DNA of 64,000 nt, taken from assembly GCA_934563745.1 (NCBI GenBank), contig CAKTHE010000001.1:138344-202343 (forward strand), given 5' to 3'. The notes under the pieces are model-generated. The model saw only the letters and a list, made by a program, of their open reading frames with translations, ran no database searches and was not told the DNA's origin. How positions within the stretch are numbered: position 1 is the stretch's first letter; each line of letters opens with the position of its first letter. Shown here piece after piece: positions 1 through 7,087 of this stretch. The DNA is from an uncultured Dysosmobacter sp. Its GTDB lineage: Bacteria; Bacillota; Clostridia; Oscillospirales; Oscillospiraceae. The position numbers and the translations under genes were made by a program.

Positions 1-147
1 CATGTCGATAACCTCAACAGGACCATCGTCCCAAGCGTAGCCAAAGAGTAAAATCTCAAAATCAGGACTTGCCGCGTAAGCATAGACACCGGCTTTTTGA
101 AGAGAGACCGAGGAGTAGGTTTCAATATCGATCGCGAGAGTTTTCAT
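1..147 (-). CDS. Phage family A DNA polymerase, N-terminal fragment (runs off window)
   Basis: The first 49 residues of a leftward gene begin at an ATG (147) preceded by AGAAGGGAGCGAG. The peptide opens MKTLAIDIETYSS, with the Asp7/Glu9 pair (DxE) of a DnaQ-like 3'-5' exonuclease, and continues into GVYAYAASPDFEILLFGYAW. That beginning is characteristic of the DNA polymerase I-type (family A) replicative polymerase of Firmicutes siphophages. It is the most distal gene visible in the leftward early operon, after the DUF2815 and HNH genes, the usual place for the phage polymerase. The polymerase domain lies outside the window, so whether the gene is intact cannot be judged. Confidence 0.82.
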   Translation of the reverse strand, partial: MKTLAIDIETYSSVSLQKAGVYAYAASPDFEILLFGYAWDDGPVEVIDM

Positions 148-168
148 GTACTCGCTCCCTTCTTGCTA

Positions 169-489
169 TTACGGGGGGGGGTAAAGCCCGAGGGCGTGGG
201 CACGCCGCGTATTTTCCGCGATCGTGCACCACTCGAGCTGGCTGGCGCGGTTATCATGCTTATTGCCGCGTTTGTGGTCTACAACAGGATAACCGTGCGG
301 ATTCGGCACAAACATTTTTGCGACGAGCAAGTGAACCTTCACATTGCAGCCGTTCAGGCTTACTCGCAGATAACCGCGCCGATCGTCAAAAGGCTTTAAC
401 ACGCGCCCCGTACTCTTGCGCCGAATCTCTCCTAAGCGATTGATCTCATACTCAGGAAAGTCGGGAATCGTGTGCCAGACGATCTTCAT
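169..489 (-). CDS. NUMOD4/HNH endonuclease (homing-type)
   Basis: This is a 106-residue protein. Residues 1-45 (VWHTIPDFPEYEINRLGEIR) match the NUMOD4 DNA-binding motif; residues 50-95 carry an HNH_3-type nuclease core with His53, Asp71-His72, Asn80 and LEWCT. Such small NUMOD4-HNH proteins are usually free-standing homing endonucleases in phages. The gene sits between the DUF2815 gene (4 bases upstream) and the DNA polymerase gene, a common landing place for homing endonucleases. The C-terminus ends in three prolines encoded through a run of nine G/C bases at 173-181, so length variation by slippage is possible there. It is probably active as a nickase or nuclease, but that is inferred from family only. 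Confidence 0.83.
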   Translation of the reverse strand: MKIVWHTIPDFPEYEINRLGEIRRKSTGRVLKPFDDRRGYLRVSLNGCNVKVHLLVAKMFVPNPHGYPVVDHKRGNKHDNRASQLEWCTIAENTRRAHALGLYPPP

Positions 490-493
490 GGGC

Positions 494-1057
494 TCAGTTC
501 AGGAGATCGTCGTCTTCGTCCTCGAAGTCATCGTCCCAGTCGGAGTCAGTCACAACGCCGCCAGACAGGGGCTCGCCGTCGCTGAGCTTCATAATGCCGT
601 TCAGGCCGGCGGAAACGCCCTTATTGCCGTTCGTGTCGTAGACATAGAAGTTGACGATCGCGCGGCCGTAGCAACCGGAATAGAGCTCGCTCGCCTCGGT
701 GATCGGGGTCTTGTCGGCGTAAACGATCACGGGCTTGTTGTTGGAACTGCAGGTCATAACGTAGTGACCCTTGCACTCGGGGCCAAACTCGCCGCCGTTC
801 GGACGTTCGCCGTCGCCATCATGCAAAGTGGTTTTCAGAGCGGAGGGCAGCTTCTTGCCAGAGTGCTTCTGCAGGTAGGCGGTCTTCGCAGCCTCAATCG
901 CAGCCTTGATCTTCGCGATCGTGTTCTTGTCGGTCTTCGGAATCAGCAAGGTCACGCTGTACTTCGGCTGGGCGCCTTCCTGCGCGGCACGAGGGGTAAA
1001 GGCGTTGACGTAGGAAAAACGAACGCGACCGGTAGTGATCTGAGTAGCAGTAGCCAT
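494..1057 (-). CDS. DUF2815 family phage protein (ssDNA-binding-like)
   Basis: This is a 187-residue acidic protein that matches the DUF2815 family of Firmicutes phages. Its N-terminus (TTGRVRFSYVNAF) and a run of beta-strand-like segments with PKYSVTLLIPK are characteristic. The C-terminus is an Asp/Glu tail (residues about 170-185), as in SSB-type proteins that recruit partners through acidic tails. DUF2815 is nearly always encoded with DUF2800 and a family A polymerase, as here. A role in single-strand binding or annealing during phage replication or recombination is inference. The start ATG at 1057 has a good AAAGGAGAT ribosome binding site. Confidence 0.8.
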   Translation of the reverse strand: MATATQITTGRVRFSYVNAFTPRAAQEGAQPKYSVTLLIPKTDKNTIAKIKAAIEAAKTAYLQKHSGKKLPSALKTTLHDGDGERPNGGEFGPECKGHYVMTCSSNNKPVIVYADKTPITEASELYSGCYGRAIVNFYVYDTNGNKGVSAGLNGIMKLSDGEPLSGGVVTDSDWDDDFEDEDDDLLN

Positions 1058-1071
1058 TGTAAAAATCTCCT

Positions 1072-1620
1072 TTAATTTTTAATAATGTAGACGTCAGCGT
1101 ACTGAACGCCGAAATTTAATGCTTCCTGGTGGGTATCGAAGTAAATGTCAATGCGGTTCCCCTTGATTGCGCTGCCCGTGTCTTCGGCAACGTATGTATG
1201 CCCGTCGATCACGATCTCAGAGCCAAGAGGGATAACAGAGGAATCGACTGCAATCGTTCGGCCGGCCTCGACGATCGCGCCAGACGCGGTAACGCCATAG
1301 CCGAAGTCGCCAGGGTCTTTCCCGCAGCACTTGCGGCAAGCGCAATACGCGGTCAGACGGAACTCGCCAAGCTCTTCGAGAACGGGCTCGATCTCTTCGG
1401 GCTCAGTCTCGATAACAGGCTCAGGCATGATCTCAGGTGTCACATACGACGTGGGCTCAAGCTCTAAGGCCGGAGCCGCAGTCTCTTCAATGGCTTTTGC
1501 CTTCGGCAGGAAAATCGCCATAAGAACGATCGTACAGACGAGCGCCAGAATGACGGCCCACTGAATACGAATCAAGCGAGCTTGCTGATACAGGAGTCGC
1601 CGGCTTTTCGATTGCGTCAT
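1072..1620 (-). CDS. Membrane-anchored 3D-domain protein
   Basis: This is a 182-residue protein with a basic N-terminus, one membrane segment (about residues 21-39), a Glu/Pro-rich linker (45-85) and a C-terminal 3D domain (about 86-180). The 3D domain shows AYCACRKCCGK at 91-101 and the Asp residues of the double-psi barrel (Asp126, Asp147, Asp158 in NRIDIYFDTH). 3D domains occur in cell-wall-active proteins such as Rpf/YabE- and MltA-related proteins. In a phage early operon it could alter the host wall or be a passenger gene. It lies between the DUF2800 and DUF2815 genes and is co-oriented with both. Catalysis on peptidoglycan is inferred. Confidence 0.8.
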   Translation of the reverse strand: MTQSKSRRLLYQQARLIRIQWAVILALVCTIVLMAIFLPKAKAIEETAAPALELEPTSYVTPEIMPEPVIETEPEEIEPVLEELGEFRLTAYCACRKCCGKDPGDFGYGVTASGAIVEAGRTIAVDSSVIPLGSEIVIDGHTYVAEDTGSAIKGNRIDIYFDTHQEALNFGVQYADVYIIKN

Positions 1621-1635
1621 TGTTATTTCCTCCTC

Positions 1636-2799
1636 TTACTCGTCAAAGGCCTTGAGGACCTGGTCTTCAAAGCGATACGCGGGCCGCTTGTCCGATTCAG
1701 GCGCAAGCGTCGGTGCGCCCTGAGGCTTGACGATCAAGTCGCCGAGAATCTCAGCGAGAGTCTTCTTTCCGAAGTCGCGCTCCATCTGCGTAAGCGTGAT
1801 GAGCTTGCGATCATAAAGAAGAGACTCGTCATAGCCAGCAGCCTTCATAGCCGCGACGACCTTGTCTTCGTCCGTGAACTTGCGGTTGCTGCGGCCCTCA
1901 ACCATTTTCCAGCCGGTTACCGTTTCGCCGGCAGTCAGCGCGCCAGACACAAGCTCGCGCAAGTCCTTGAGCCAAGTTTCAATGTCTGCGGACTTGGCAA
2001 GAATTGCGCCTGCCTCTTCGGGAGAAATGAGCAATGGGTCGGGGCTCTCGTCAAAGAGCTTAAGGTTCTCTTCGGCACGAGCGCGGCACTGATTCTTTGC
2101 GCGGCAGAAACGGCAGGCTTCTTCGCTCGGCGCGAAGTCACCTTCGCCCTTGTCCGCGAGCTTTGCTCTCGGCTTGACATAGCTCTTGCCCCAGGAGGTG
2201 AGCTCCTTGACAGTCTTCTCGGAAGAATCCTCGATACCGGAGAGCCGCGGCTGGAAGATCGTCATGCGAACGGTCTTGATCTCATAGAGATCGCCGAACT
2301 GCTCAAGCGCGCCCAAGCCGTAGAGTTGCATCTGCGGGTTATTCTCAGCCTCGACGCGATGGCCCTTGCCATACTTAAAGTCGATTACGTCGAGAATCGG
2401 CTCGGCGATAATCACGCAGTCACCGGTGCCAAAGCCGCCGGGCACATACTTCGAGAAGTCGAGGCGAGTCTCGAGGATAATCATTGCGTCGGGACAAGTC
2501 TTCTTCGCCTCGGCAAGGCGACCGGTCACGAACTTCGCGTAGGCGACCGCGCACTCACGCATTTCCGCATTGTAATAGCTGTTCGGCTCGAACTCGGATT
2601 TGATCTGATTTTCATAGGAGACCTCATCAAGCTCGCCGAGGAAGTAGCGCGTCGTGAGCTCTGCGAGAGCGTGCGCAACTGTTCCCTCTTCGGCGTAAGC
2701 GCTGGTCGACGCGGGGAACTTCTGCTCGAGCTGGGCGCTCGGCGTACACAGGAGCCACCGATGCGCGCCGCTGGCGGATAAGAGAGCATGTTTAGCCAT
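1636..2799 (-). CDS. DUF2800 family, RecB/Cas4-like nuclease
   Basis: This is a 387-residue protein starting at ATG 2799, which overlaps the preceding stop codon by 8 bases; a longer upstream reading frame exists but is out of step with this coupling. The family is DUF2800, of PD-(D/E)XK type. Asp127 (GTGDCVII) and Asp140-x-Lys142 (DVIDFKYGKG) are the likely metal-site residues. Cys18 together with Cys229, Cys232 and Cys238 reproduces the one-plus-three cysteine pattern of iron-sulfur nucleases such as Cas4 and AddB. This suggests a phage exonuclease working with the DUF2815 protein. The cluster and the activity are inferred from residue pattern. Confidence 0.82.
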   Translation of the reverse strand: MAKHALLSASGAHRWLLCTPSAQLEQKFPASTSAYAEEGTVAHALAELTTRYFLGELDEVSYENQIKSEFEPNSYYNAEMRECAVAYAKFVTGRLAEAKKTCPDAMIILETRLDFSKYVPGGFGTGDCVIIAEPILDVIDFKYGKGHRVEAENNPQMQLYGLGALEQFGDLYEIKTVRMTIFQPRLSGIEDSSEKTVKELTSWGKSYVKPRAKLADKGEGDFAPSEEACRFCRAKNQCRARAEENLKLFDESPDPLLISPEEAGAILAKSADIETWLKDLRELVSGALTAGETVTGWKMVEGRSNRKFTDEDKVVAAMKAAGYDESLLYDRKLITLTQMERDFGKKTLAEILGDLIVKPQGAPTLAPESDKRPAYRFEDQVLKAFDE

Positions 2800-3193
2800 T
2801 CGCAGCCACCAACTTCTCATAGAAGACGGGGTAGTCTTCTTCCTTGACAGCGGACAGGTTTGCGACGCCAAGCTCCTTGAAGACCGCCTTGAGGGCGGCC
2901 TTGTCATTCTTAGAGAGCTTGACCGCGAGGGCTCTTACGTCAGCCTTAGAGATCGTCTTCTCCTCAGTAGGCTTAGTATCAGGGGCCTCGGACGCGGACT
3001 CCGCAGGGGACTCCTGAGGTGCCTCGGTGGAGGTCTGGGCGGTAGGTGTTTCCGTGGGGGCGGGATTATCGAAAAGAGACATCTGTGCGGTGATCTCTGT
3101 GTGTTCAGGCTTTTCAGTCAGAAGACTGGCGAGCGCCTGACTCAGAGTTTCTTTTTTCGGGTCATAGGTGACCTCAACTTTGATCGTTGCCAT
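2792..3193 (-). CDS. Hypothetical phage protein, low-complexity centre
   Basis: This is a 133-residue protein of unknown function. I chose ATG 3193 because AAGGAGG lies 8 bases upstream; a longer frame upstream lacks such a signal. Residues 1-40 look folded, a central stretch (about 45-85) is rich in Thr, Pro, Glu and Ser and probably disordered, and a helical C-terminal part (85-133) has a SKADVRALAVKLSKND segment. It is translationally coupled to the DUF2800 gene through an ATGGCTAA overlap, so the two are likely made together. Adaptors of this shape are common in phage replication operons, but no family is recognised. Confidence 0.7.
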   Translation of the reverse strand: MATIKVEVTYDPKKETLSQALASLLTEKPEHTEITAQMSLFDNPAPTETPTAQTSTEAPQESPAESASEAPDTKPTEEKTISKADVRALAVKLSKNDKAALKAVFKELGVANLSAVKEEDYPVFYEKLVAANG

Positions 3194-3332
3194 TTTGTCG
3201 TTCCTCCTTAGATTTGAGCCATATTTGAAAGGCTTGTTGGTTTTTAGGGTCTTGAAAAAAGGTTTTTGCATAATCGAGAATCTGTGTGCACGCCAGTTTC
3301 TCGGTCTGCTCTAAAGTTGCCTCGGCGGGCAT
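3174..3332 (-). CDS. Small hypothetical phage protein (52 aa)
   Basis: This short reading frame runs from ATG 3332 (AAAGGAAAC just upstream) to TGA at 3174 and encodes MPAEATLEQTEKLACTQILD followed by a helical, Gln/Lys-rich stretch. It overlaps the start of the next gene by 20 bases and fills the gap between that gene and the upstream HTH gene, so it fits the tightly packed operon. Its ribosome binding site lies within a GTTTCCTTTAGGAAAC palindrome, which could also serve as a repressor site. No family is recognised. Confidence 0.55.
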   Translation of the reverse strand: MPAEATLEQTEKLACTQILDYAKTFFQDPKNQQAFQIWLKSKEERQNGNDQS

Positions 3333-3334
3333 TT

Positions 3335-3350
3335 GTTTCCTTTAGGAAAC
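3335..3350. promoter_or_regulatory. Palindromic operator-like box
   Basis: GTTTCCTTTAGGAAAC is an inverted repeat with six-base arms. Its first 12 bases match three other copies in the switch region. It lies at the end of the HTH gene and over the ribosome binding site of the 52-residue gene. Confidence 0.5.
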
Positions 3351-3557
3351 TTCCTCCGCAAAAAAAATCTGATTGCGTTTTTCCACGGAGAGATGCAAGC
3401 GTCCGGAGCACTTGATGATCTCGCCAACACGAAAATCAACACGGCCATTCAAGCGCTGGTAAAAGGCTTTAGGCTTGAGACCACAGATTTCTGCGAGCTC
3501 TCTGACGCTGCAGTTGTTCTCAACCATAGAGGCGCGAAGAGCATTAGCATTGAGCAT
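3342..3557 (-). CDS. Small HTH protein (Cro-like early regulator)
   Basis: This is a 71-residue protein in which residues 15-40 (CSVRELAEICGLKPKAFYQR) read as a helix-turn-helix, similar to the short Cro/DUF739-type regulators of Gram-positive phages. It is the first gene of the leftward early operon, with AAAGGAGG before ATG 3557 and a promoter at 3600-3628. It faces the CI-like repressor gene across the operator region, the classical arrangement for a lysis-lysogeny switch. The target sites are probably some of the GTTTCC boxes, but this is inferred from position. Confidence 0.72.
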   Translation of the reverse strand: MLNANALRASMVENNCSVRELAEICGLKPKAFYQRLNGRVDFRVGEIIKCSGRLHLSVEKRNQIFFAEEVS

Positions 3558-3580
3558 TTAGGCGTCCTCCTTTCTGAAAA

Positions 3581-3592
3581 GTTTCCTTAAGG
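3581..3592. promoter_or_regulatory. Operator-like box GTTTCCTTAAGG
   Basis: This copy of the 12-base box lies between the early promoter -10 (3600-3605) and the HTH start codon, so a bound repressor would block early transcription. Its core CCTTAAGG is a perfect palindrome. Confidence 0.5.
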
Positions 3593-3599
3593 CTACTCA

Positions 3600-3628
3600 A
3601 TCATAGCGCATCATTTTGGATTTGTAAA
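3600..3628 (-). promoter_or_regulatory. Leftward early promoter
   Basis: On the minus strand TTTACA (3628-3623) and TATGAT (3605-3600) are separated by 17 bases. This is a good sigma-A promoter, placed 43 bases before the HTH gene and between two operator-like boxes. Confidence 0.7.
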
Positions 3629-3630
3629 CC

Positions 3631-3642
3631 CCTAAAGGAAAC
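3631..3642. promoter_or_regulatory. Operator-like box (minus orientation)
   Basis: CCTAAAGGAAAC is the reverse complement of GTTTCCTTTAGG and abuts the -35 element of the leftward early promoter. Confidence 0.5.
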
Positions 3643-3667
3643 TTTTTTCTGTTTTCGAGAAAAAAGT

Positions 3668-3697
3668 GTTTCCTTTTTGACACTTGCGCGTTATAAT
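3668..3697 (+). promoter_or_regulatory. Repressor promoter region with operator half
   Basis: A consensus TATAAT at 3692-3697 lies 32 bases before the repressor start. GTTTCC (3668-3673) overlaps the expected -35 position. A TTGACA at 3677-3682 is present but only 9 bases from the TATAAT, so which -35 is used is unclear. The arrangement suggests autoregulation. Confidence 0.5.
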
Positions 3698-3728
3698 AGG
3701 GTTTAGATAGACAAGGGCGGTGATATTT

Positions 3729-4349
3729 ATGACTATGGGCGAGCGAATCCATGACAGGCGCAAGGCCTGCGACCTGACTCTCGAGTACGTCGGTAACTTC
3801 GTGGGCGTTGCGAAGAGCACTGTGCGTAAATGGGAGAACGGTGATATTGAGAATATCAGCGCGCTGCGGCTGCAAAAGCTCGCCAACGTACTTGGCACGA
3901 CAGTCGACTACTTGATGGACGGCGTAACATCCAACCTTACCTACAAGAACGTTGAACCTATGCCCGACTCTCGGCTTTTGCCGATCGTCGGTAAAATCGC
4001 TTGCGGCGAGCCGATTCTTGCGAAGCAGAATATCGAGGGCTACGCGGAGCTTGATCGGCGCGTTCACGCTGATTTTGCTCTTCGCTGCGTAGGCGACAGC
4101 ATGATTAACGCGCATATCTTTGACGGTGATCTGGTCTTCATCAAAGAACAGCCCGACGTGGATAACGGCGAGATCGCGGCGGTCGTCATTGACAACGAAG
4201 CAACTCTCAAGCGTGTCTACAAGTACCCGAACCGCATTGAACTTCGTCCCGAGAATCCTCTGTTCCCAGTCCTGCAATATGAGGGCGCTGAGCTGGGAAA
4301 TGTCCGCATCATCGGCAAGGCTATCGCATTCCTGGGCCAGGTTCGCTAA
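3729..4349 (+). CDS. CI/LexA-like phage repressor (XRE HTH + S24 peptidase)
   Basis: This is a 206-residue repressor. I prefer ATG 3729, eight bases after AAGGGCGG, over a GTG at 3720. Residues 5-62 are an XRE helix-turn-helix (LTLEYVGNFVGVAKSTVRKW). Residues 85-200 are an S24 LexA-like autopeptidase with Ser124 (CVGDSM), Lys161 (ATLKRV) and a likely cleavage site Cys92-Gly93 in GKIACGEPI. It should hold the prophage silent and be cleaved on RecA activation. It heads a rightward operon with an HNH nuclease (start directly after its stop) and the integrase. The four GTTTCCTTTAGG-like boxes are its probable operators. Confidence 0.9.
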   Translation: MTMGERIHDRRKACDLTLEYVGNFVGVAKSTVRKWENGDIENISALRLQKLANVLGTTVDYLMDGVTSNLTYKNVEPMPDSRLLPIVGKIACGEPILAKQNIEGYAELDRRVHADFALRCVGDSMINAHIFDGDLVFIKEQPDVDNGEIAAVVIDNEATLKRVYKYPNRIELRPENPLFPVLQYEGAELGNVRIIGKAIAFLGQVR

Positions 4350-5111
4350 ATGGCGAGGGGCAAACCGTGGACGAGAGAGGAGCTCATTGTGGCCTACGCG
4401 CTTTATTGCGTGATTCCTTTCTCGAAGCTGAATAACAGCAACCGAACGATCAAAGACGCTGCGGAGATAATAGGCCGATCGCCTGCGGCGCTCAAAATGA
4501 AGATTTGCAACCTTGCGGCGCTGGACCCTGACTTCCTAGCAACTGGGCGCGTGGGACTCTGGGGCGGAATCTCGAAGCTCGACCGAGAGATTTATGAGGA
4601 GTTCTCGAAGGACTGGGAAGGTCTGAGCACAAAGGCAGAGAGCATTGTCGGACTGCCGCTCTTTGATCTAACTGAGCCGGTCTACAATGGAGACCCGCAC
4701 CGAAAGAAGAGTTACGCCGAGATTGCAGATAAACAGGCACGGAAATTCTTCCGAAAGTCGGTCATTTCGGCGTACGAAGGCCGATGCTGTATCACAGGGC
4801 AAAGCATACCGCAAATGGTGATCGCGAGCCATATCAAGCCGTACTATGTATGCGACAAGAGCGAGCGCGCGAATCCCGCAAATGGCCTCTTGCTCAATGC
4901 GTTCTATGACCGCGCTTTCGATCAAGGGCTTATGACGGTCTTGCCTGATCTTACGATTCAGGTCTCGAACTACGTGAAGGACGGCTACGACGACCAAAAT
5001 ACGAGAGACTGGCTACTCGGCGTAGAGGGTACAAAAATCATCAGGCCGAAGAGGTTCGCACCAAATCGCGACATGCTGGCCTACCACAATGAGTTTGTAT
5101 TCCTGAGGTGA
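4350..5111 (+). CDS. HNH endonuclease (HNH_2 type) in the lysogeny operon
   Basis: This is a 253-residue protein whose start codon directly follows the repressor stop. The N-terminal half (1-110) is of unknown fold with a possible HTH at residues 33-55 (TIKDAAEIIGRSPAALKMKI). The C-terminal half carries an HNH_2-type nuclease core: CCITGQ (146-151), ASHIKPY with His161, and NGLLLNAFYDRAFD (178-191). The last part has Tyr186 where many relatives have His, so the active site may vary. Because it is made from the lysogenic promoter together with the repressor, it would be present in lysogens. A role in superinfection defence is plausible but unproven. Confidence 0.8.
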   Translation: MARGKPWTREELIVAYALYCVIPFSKLNNSNRTIKDAAEIIGRSPAALKMKICNLAALDPDFLATGRVGLWGGISKLDREIYEEFSKDWEGLSTKAESIVGLPLFDLTEPVYNGDPHRKKSYAEIADKQARKFFRKSVISAYEGRCCITGQSIPQMVIASHIKPYYVCDKSERANPANGLLLNAFYDRAFDQGLMTVLPDLTIQVSNYVKDGYDDQNTRDWLLGVEGTKIIRPKRFAPNRDMLAYHNEFVFLR

Positions 5112-5115
5112 TTCC

Positions 5116-6621
5116 ATGCAGCGAGCAGTGATATACGCCAGGTACAGCCCTGGACCAAATCAGACAGAGCAGTCGATCGAGGGACAGGTCCGAGAGTGCA
5201 CGAAGTACGCCGAGCTGCATGATCTCCGAATCGTTGGAACCTATGTCGACAGGAAGATTTCTGGAAAGACAGATAATCGGCGAGAGTTTCAACGGATGAT
5301 CGACGACAGCGAAAAACATATATTTGACGTCATCATTCTGTACCACACGGACCGCTTTGCCCGTAATCGATACGACAGCGCGATCTACAAGCACAAGTTA
5401 AAAGAAAACGGCGTCGAGCTGCGATACGCAACGACTGACATTCCAAAGGGACCCGAGGGAATTATCCTCGAGAGCATCATGGAAGGCTGGGCCGAATACT
5501 ACTCAGCCGAGCTTAGCCGAAAGATAAAGCGCGGAATGCGCGAGAGCGCCTTAAAGTGCCATAGCACAGGCGCGGGGCGTTGCCTGGGGTATCGAACCGC
5601 GGAAGACAAGTCTCTCGTGGTTGAGCCAGAGGGCGCAAAGGCCGTGCAGACGGTTTTCGACATGTATATCAAAGGGAAGAGCCATGCCGATATTTGCAGG
5701 TATCTCAACGACTGCGGCTTTAGGACCGTGCAGGGCAAGCTCTTCAACAAGAACAGCATCACCCATATCATCAGGAATAAGCGCTATATCGGCGTCTACA
5801 CATACGATGATATAACGATAGAGGACGGGATTCCCGCGATCATCTCGAAGGACACTTTTCACCTTGCGCAGCTTGAAGCTGCGCGGCGCAAAACCGCCAA
5901 GAGACCGAAAGAGCCGAAGGCTGAGTACCTGCTGAGCGGTAAGGCATTTTGCGGGCATTGCCAAAAACCTCTCGTAGGCGTGAGCGGCACGGGCAAGTCA
6001 GGGAACAAGTGGTACTACTACTATTGCCAGGAGTCACGGGCTAAACGCGGCTGCACGAAAAAACCGGTCAAGCGCGACTGGCTTGAGCGCGAGGTCGTCA
6101 ATAGAACGGTTGCCGAAGTCTTACAGCCCGAGGTCATTCAGCATATCGCGAAGAAGTGCTATGACCTGCAAATGGAATACCGCCGGGACAACAGCGACGT
6201 ACTCTTTTACGAGCTTAAGCTGAAGGACGTTCGCAAAGCAATCAAGAACACCATGCACGCCATCGAGTCAGGTGTCAAAACGAAGACGCTGCCTGCGAGA
6301 CTGCAAGAGCTTGAGAATGAAGAAGAGGCGCTTGAAGCAGAGCTGGCGATTGCAAAGGCCTCTGACTTTGTAATAACTGCGGACCAAATCGAGTTCCTGC
6401 TTACCCAATTCGCAGAGCCCTGGGAATGCGAGAGCGAAGAAGAATACCATCGCAGAATTATCAAGTGCTTTGTCCATAAGGTTTTCCTATTTGACGACAA
6501 GCTGTTGATCTATTACAACATTAGCCGAGACGGGAAAACTCGCGAGCAGAGCGAAGCGGAATTGCTTGAGGAGGCTCTGGGCGAAGGGTTCGACAAGCGC
6601 TCTTCCGGCTCCACCAAATGA
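5116..6621 (+). CDS. Large serine recombinase (prophage integrase)
   Basis: This 501-residue protein has the usual length and layout of a large serine integrase. The N-terminal resolvase domain (1-150) carries nucleophile Ser11 in VIYARYS and the DRFARNRYD segment. It is followed by a recombinase domain (about 160-265), a zinc ribbon starting at CGHCQ and ending in a second Cys pair (about 278-320), and a coiled coil (about 345-420). It ends the lysogeny operon and is followed at once by a strong terminator, so one prophage end (att) should lie within about 110 bases downstream. Start ATG 5116 follows GAGGTGATTCC. Confidence 0.93.
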   Translation: MQRAVIYARYSPGPNQTEQSIEGQVRECTKYAELHDLRIVGTYVDRKISGKTDNRREFQRMIDDSEKHIFDVIILYHTDRFARNRYDSAIYKHKLKENGVELRYATTDIPKGPEGIILESIMEGWAEYYSAELSRKIKRGMRESALKCHSTGAGRCLGYRTAEDKSLVVEPEGAKAVQTVFDMYIKGKSHADICRYLNDCGFRTVQGKLFNKNSITHIIRNKRYIGVYTYDDITIEDGIPAIISKDTFHLAQLEAARRKTAKRPKEPKAEYLLSGKAFCGHCQKPLVGVSGTGKSGNKWYYYYCQESRAKRGCTKKPVKRDWLEREVVNRTVAEVLQPEVIQHIAKKCYDLQMEYRRDNSDVLFYELKLKDVRKAIKNTMHAIESGVKTKTLPARLQELENEEEALEAELAIAKASDFVITADQIEFLLTQFAEPWECESEEEYHRRIIKCFVHKVFLFDDKLLIYYNISRDGKTREQSEAELLEEALGEGFDKRSSGSTK

Positions 6622-6656
6622 AAAAACCGAGGAACCGCAACGGTTCCCCGGTTTTT
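6622..6656 (+). terminator. Rho-independent terminator after integrase
   Basis: AAAAACCGAGGAACCG-CAA-CGGTTCCCCGGTTTTT forms a strong stem directly after the integrase stop codon and is followed by a T-rich stretch. Confidence 0.88.
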
Positions 6657-6766
6657 CTTTATATTTCAATGCTTTGCTGTCTTGCGACTTTTATCCTTGC
6701 TAGGCAATATATGCCAGAAAAATGTGCAGATCGTGAATCAAATTACACACGAAATTGCACACGGAA
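6657..6766. other. Presumed prophage attachment end with tandem 12-mers
   Basis: This 110-base AT-rich stretch lies between the integrase terminator and an unrelated leftward gene cluster. It contains AAATTACACACG (6740-6751) directly followed by AAATTGCACACG (6752-6763). One prophage end should be here because the integrase gene is normally next to att, but the exact crossover cannot be seen without the other end. Confidence 0.45.
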
Positions 6767-7078
6767 TCAGACGCCGCGATAAAGAGACTGGAACCCTTTT
6801 ACCCGCTGTGCTTTTTCCATATGCCGTTCGTGCAGATAATCATACACGGCCAGCATAGATGCAGGAGGCTCTCCGTGCTCTTTTCGATATGCGTCAATGA
6901 TCCGGACCGTTTCGTTGTGCAGCAATGTCATATGCCGCATTTCGTCCGTGGACAGGTCAAAAAACGTTTTGGCGAGTGTCGGATCATCGTCTTTATGCCG
7001 GACAGCGCAGCGGGCGTACTTCTCGGCATCTTCCAGTTCGTCCCCGACCATCTCGGTAAGCTTTTGGATCAGCTCCAT
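6767..7078 (-). CDS. Small ferritin-like/rubrerythrin-fold protein
   Basis: This is a 103-residue, all-helical protein. It shows EDAEKYARCA (residues 16-25) and a DEMRHMTLLHNE segment (45-56) typical of the ferritin-like metal-binding helices, where E-x-x-H pairs bind iron or manganese. Only two clear E/H helices are present, so a full diiron site would need a dimer. Genes of this type recur in clostridial prophage-like islands, where their role is unknown. It is the last gene of a leftward cluster, nine bases after the preceding gene, and abuts the presumed prophage end. Confidence 0.68.
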   Translation of the reverse strand: MELIQKLTEMVGDELEDAEKYARCAVRHKDDDPTLAKTFFDLSTDEMRHMTLLHNETVRIIDAYRKEHGEPPASMLAVYDYLHERHMEKAQRVKGFQSLYRGV

Positions 7079-7087
7079 AACGGCACC

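Noticed and set aside
2800..2907. N-terminal extension of the DUF2800 gene
   Set aside because: The extra 36 residues are Ser/Arg-rich shadow of the upstream gene; ATG 2799 overlaps the upstream stop in a typical coupling.
6657..6766. tRNA gene as the integration target next to the integrase
   Set aside because: No cloverleaf or T-loop GTTCGANTC-like sequence is visible, and large serine recombinases usually use other sites.
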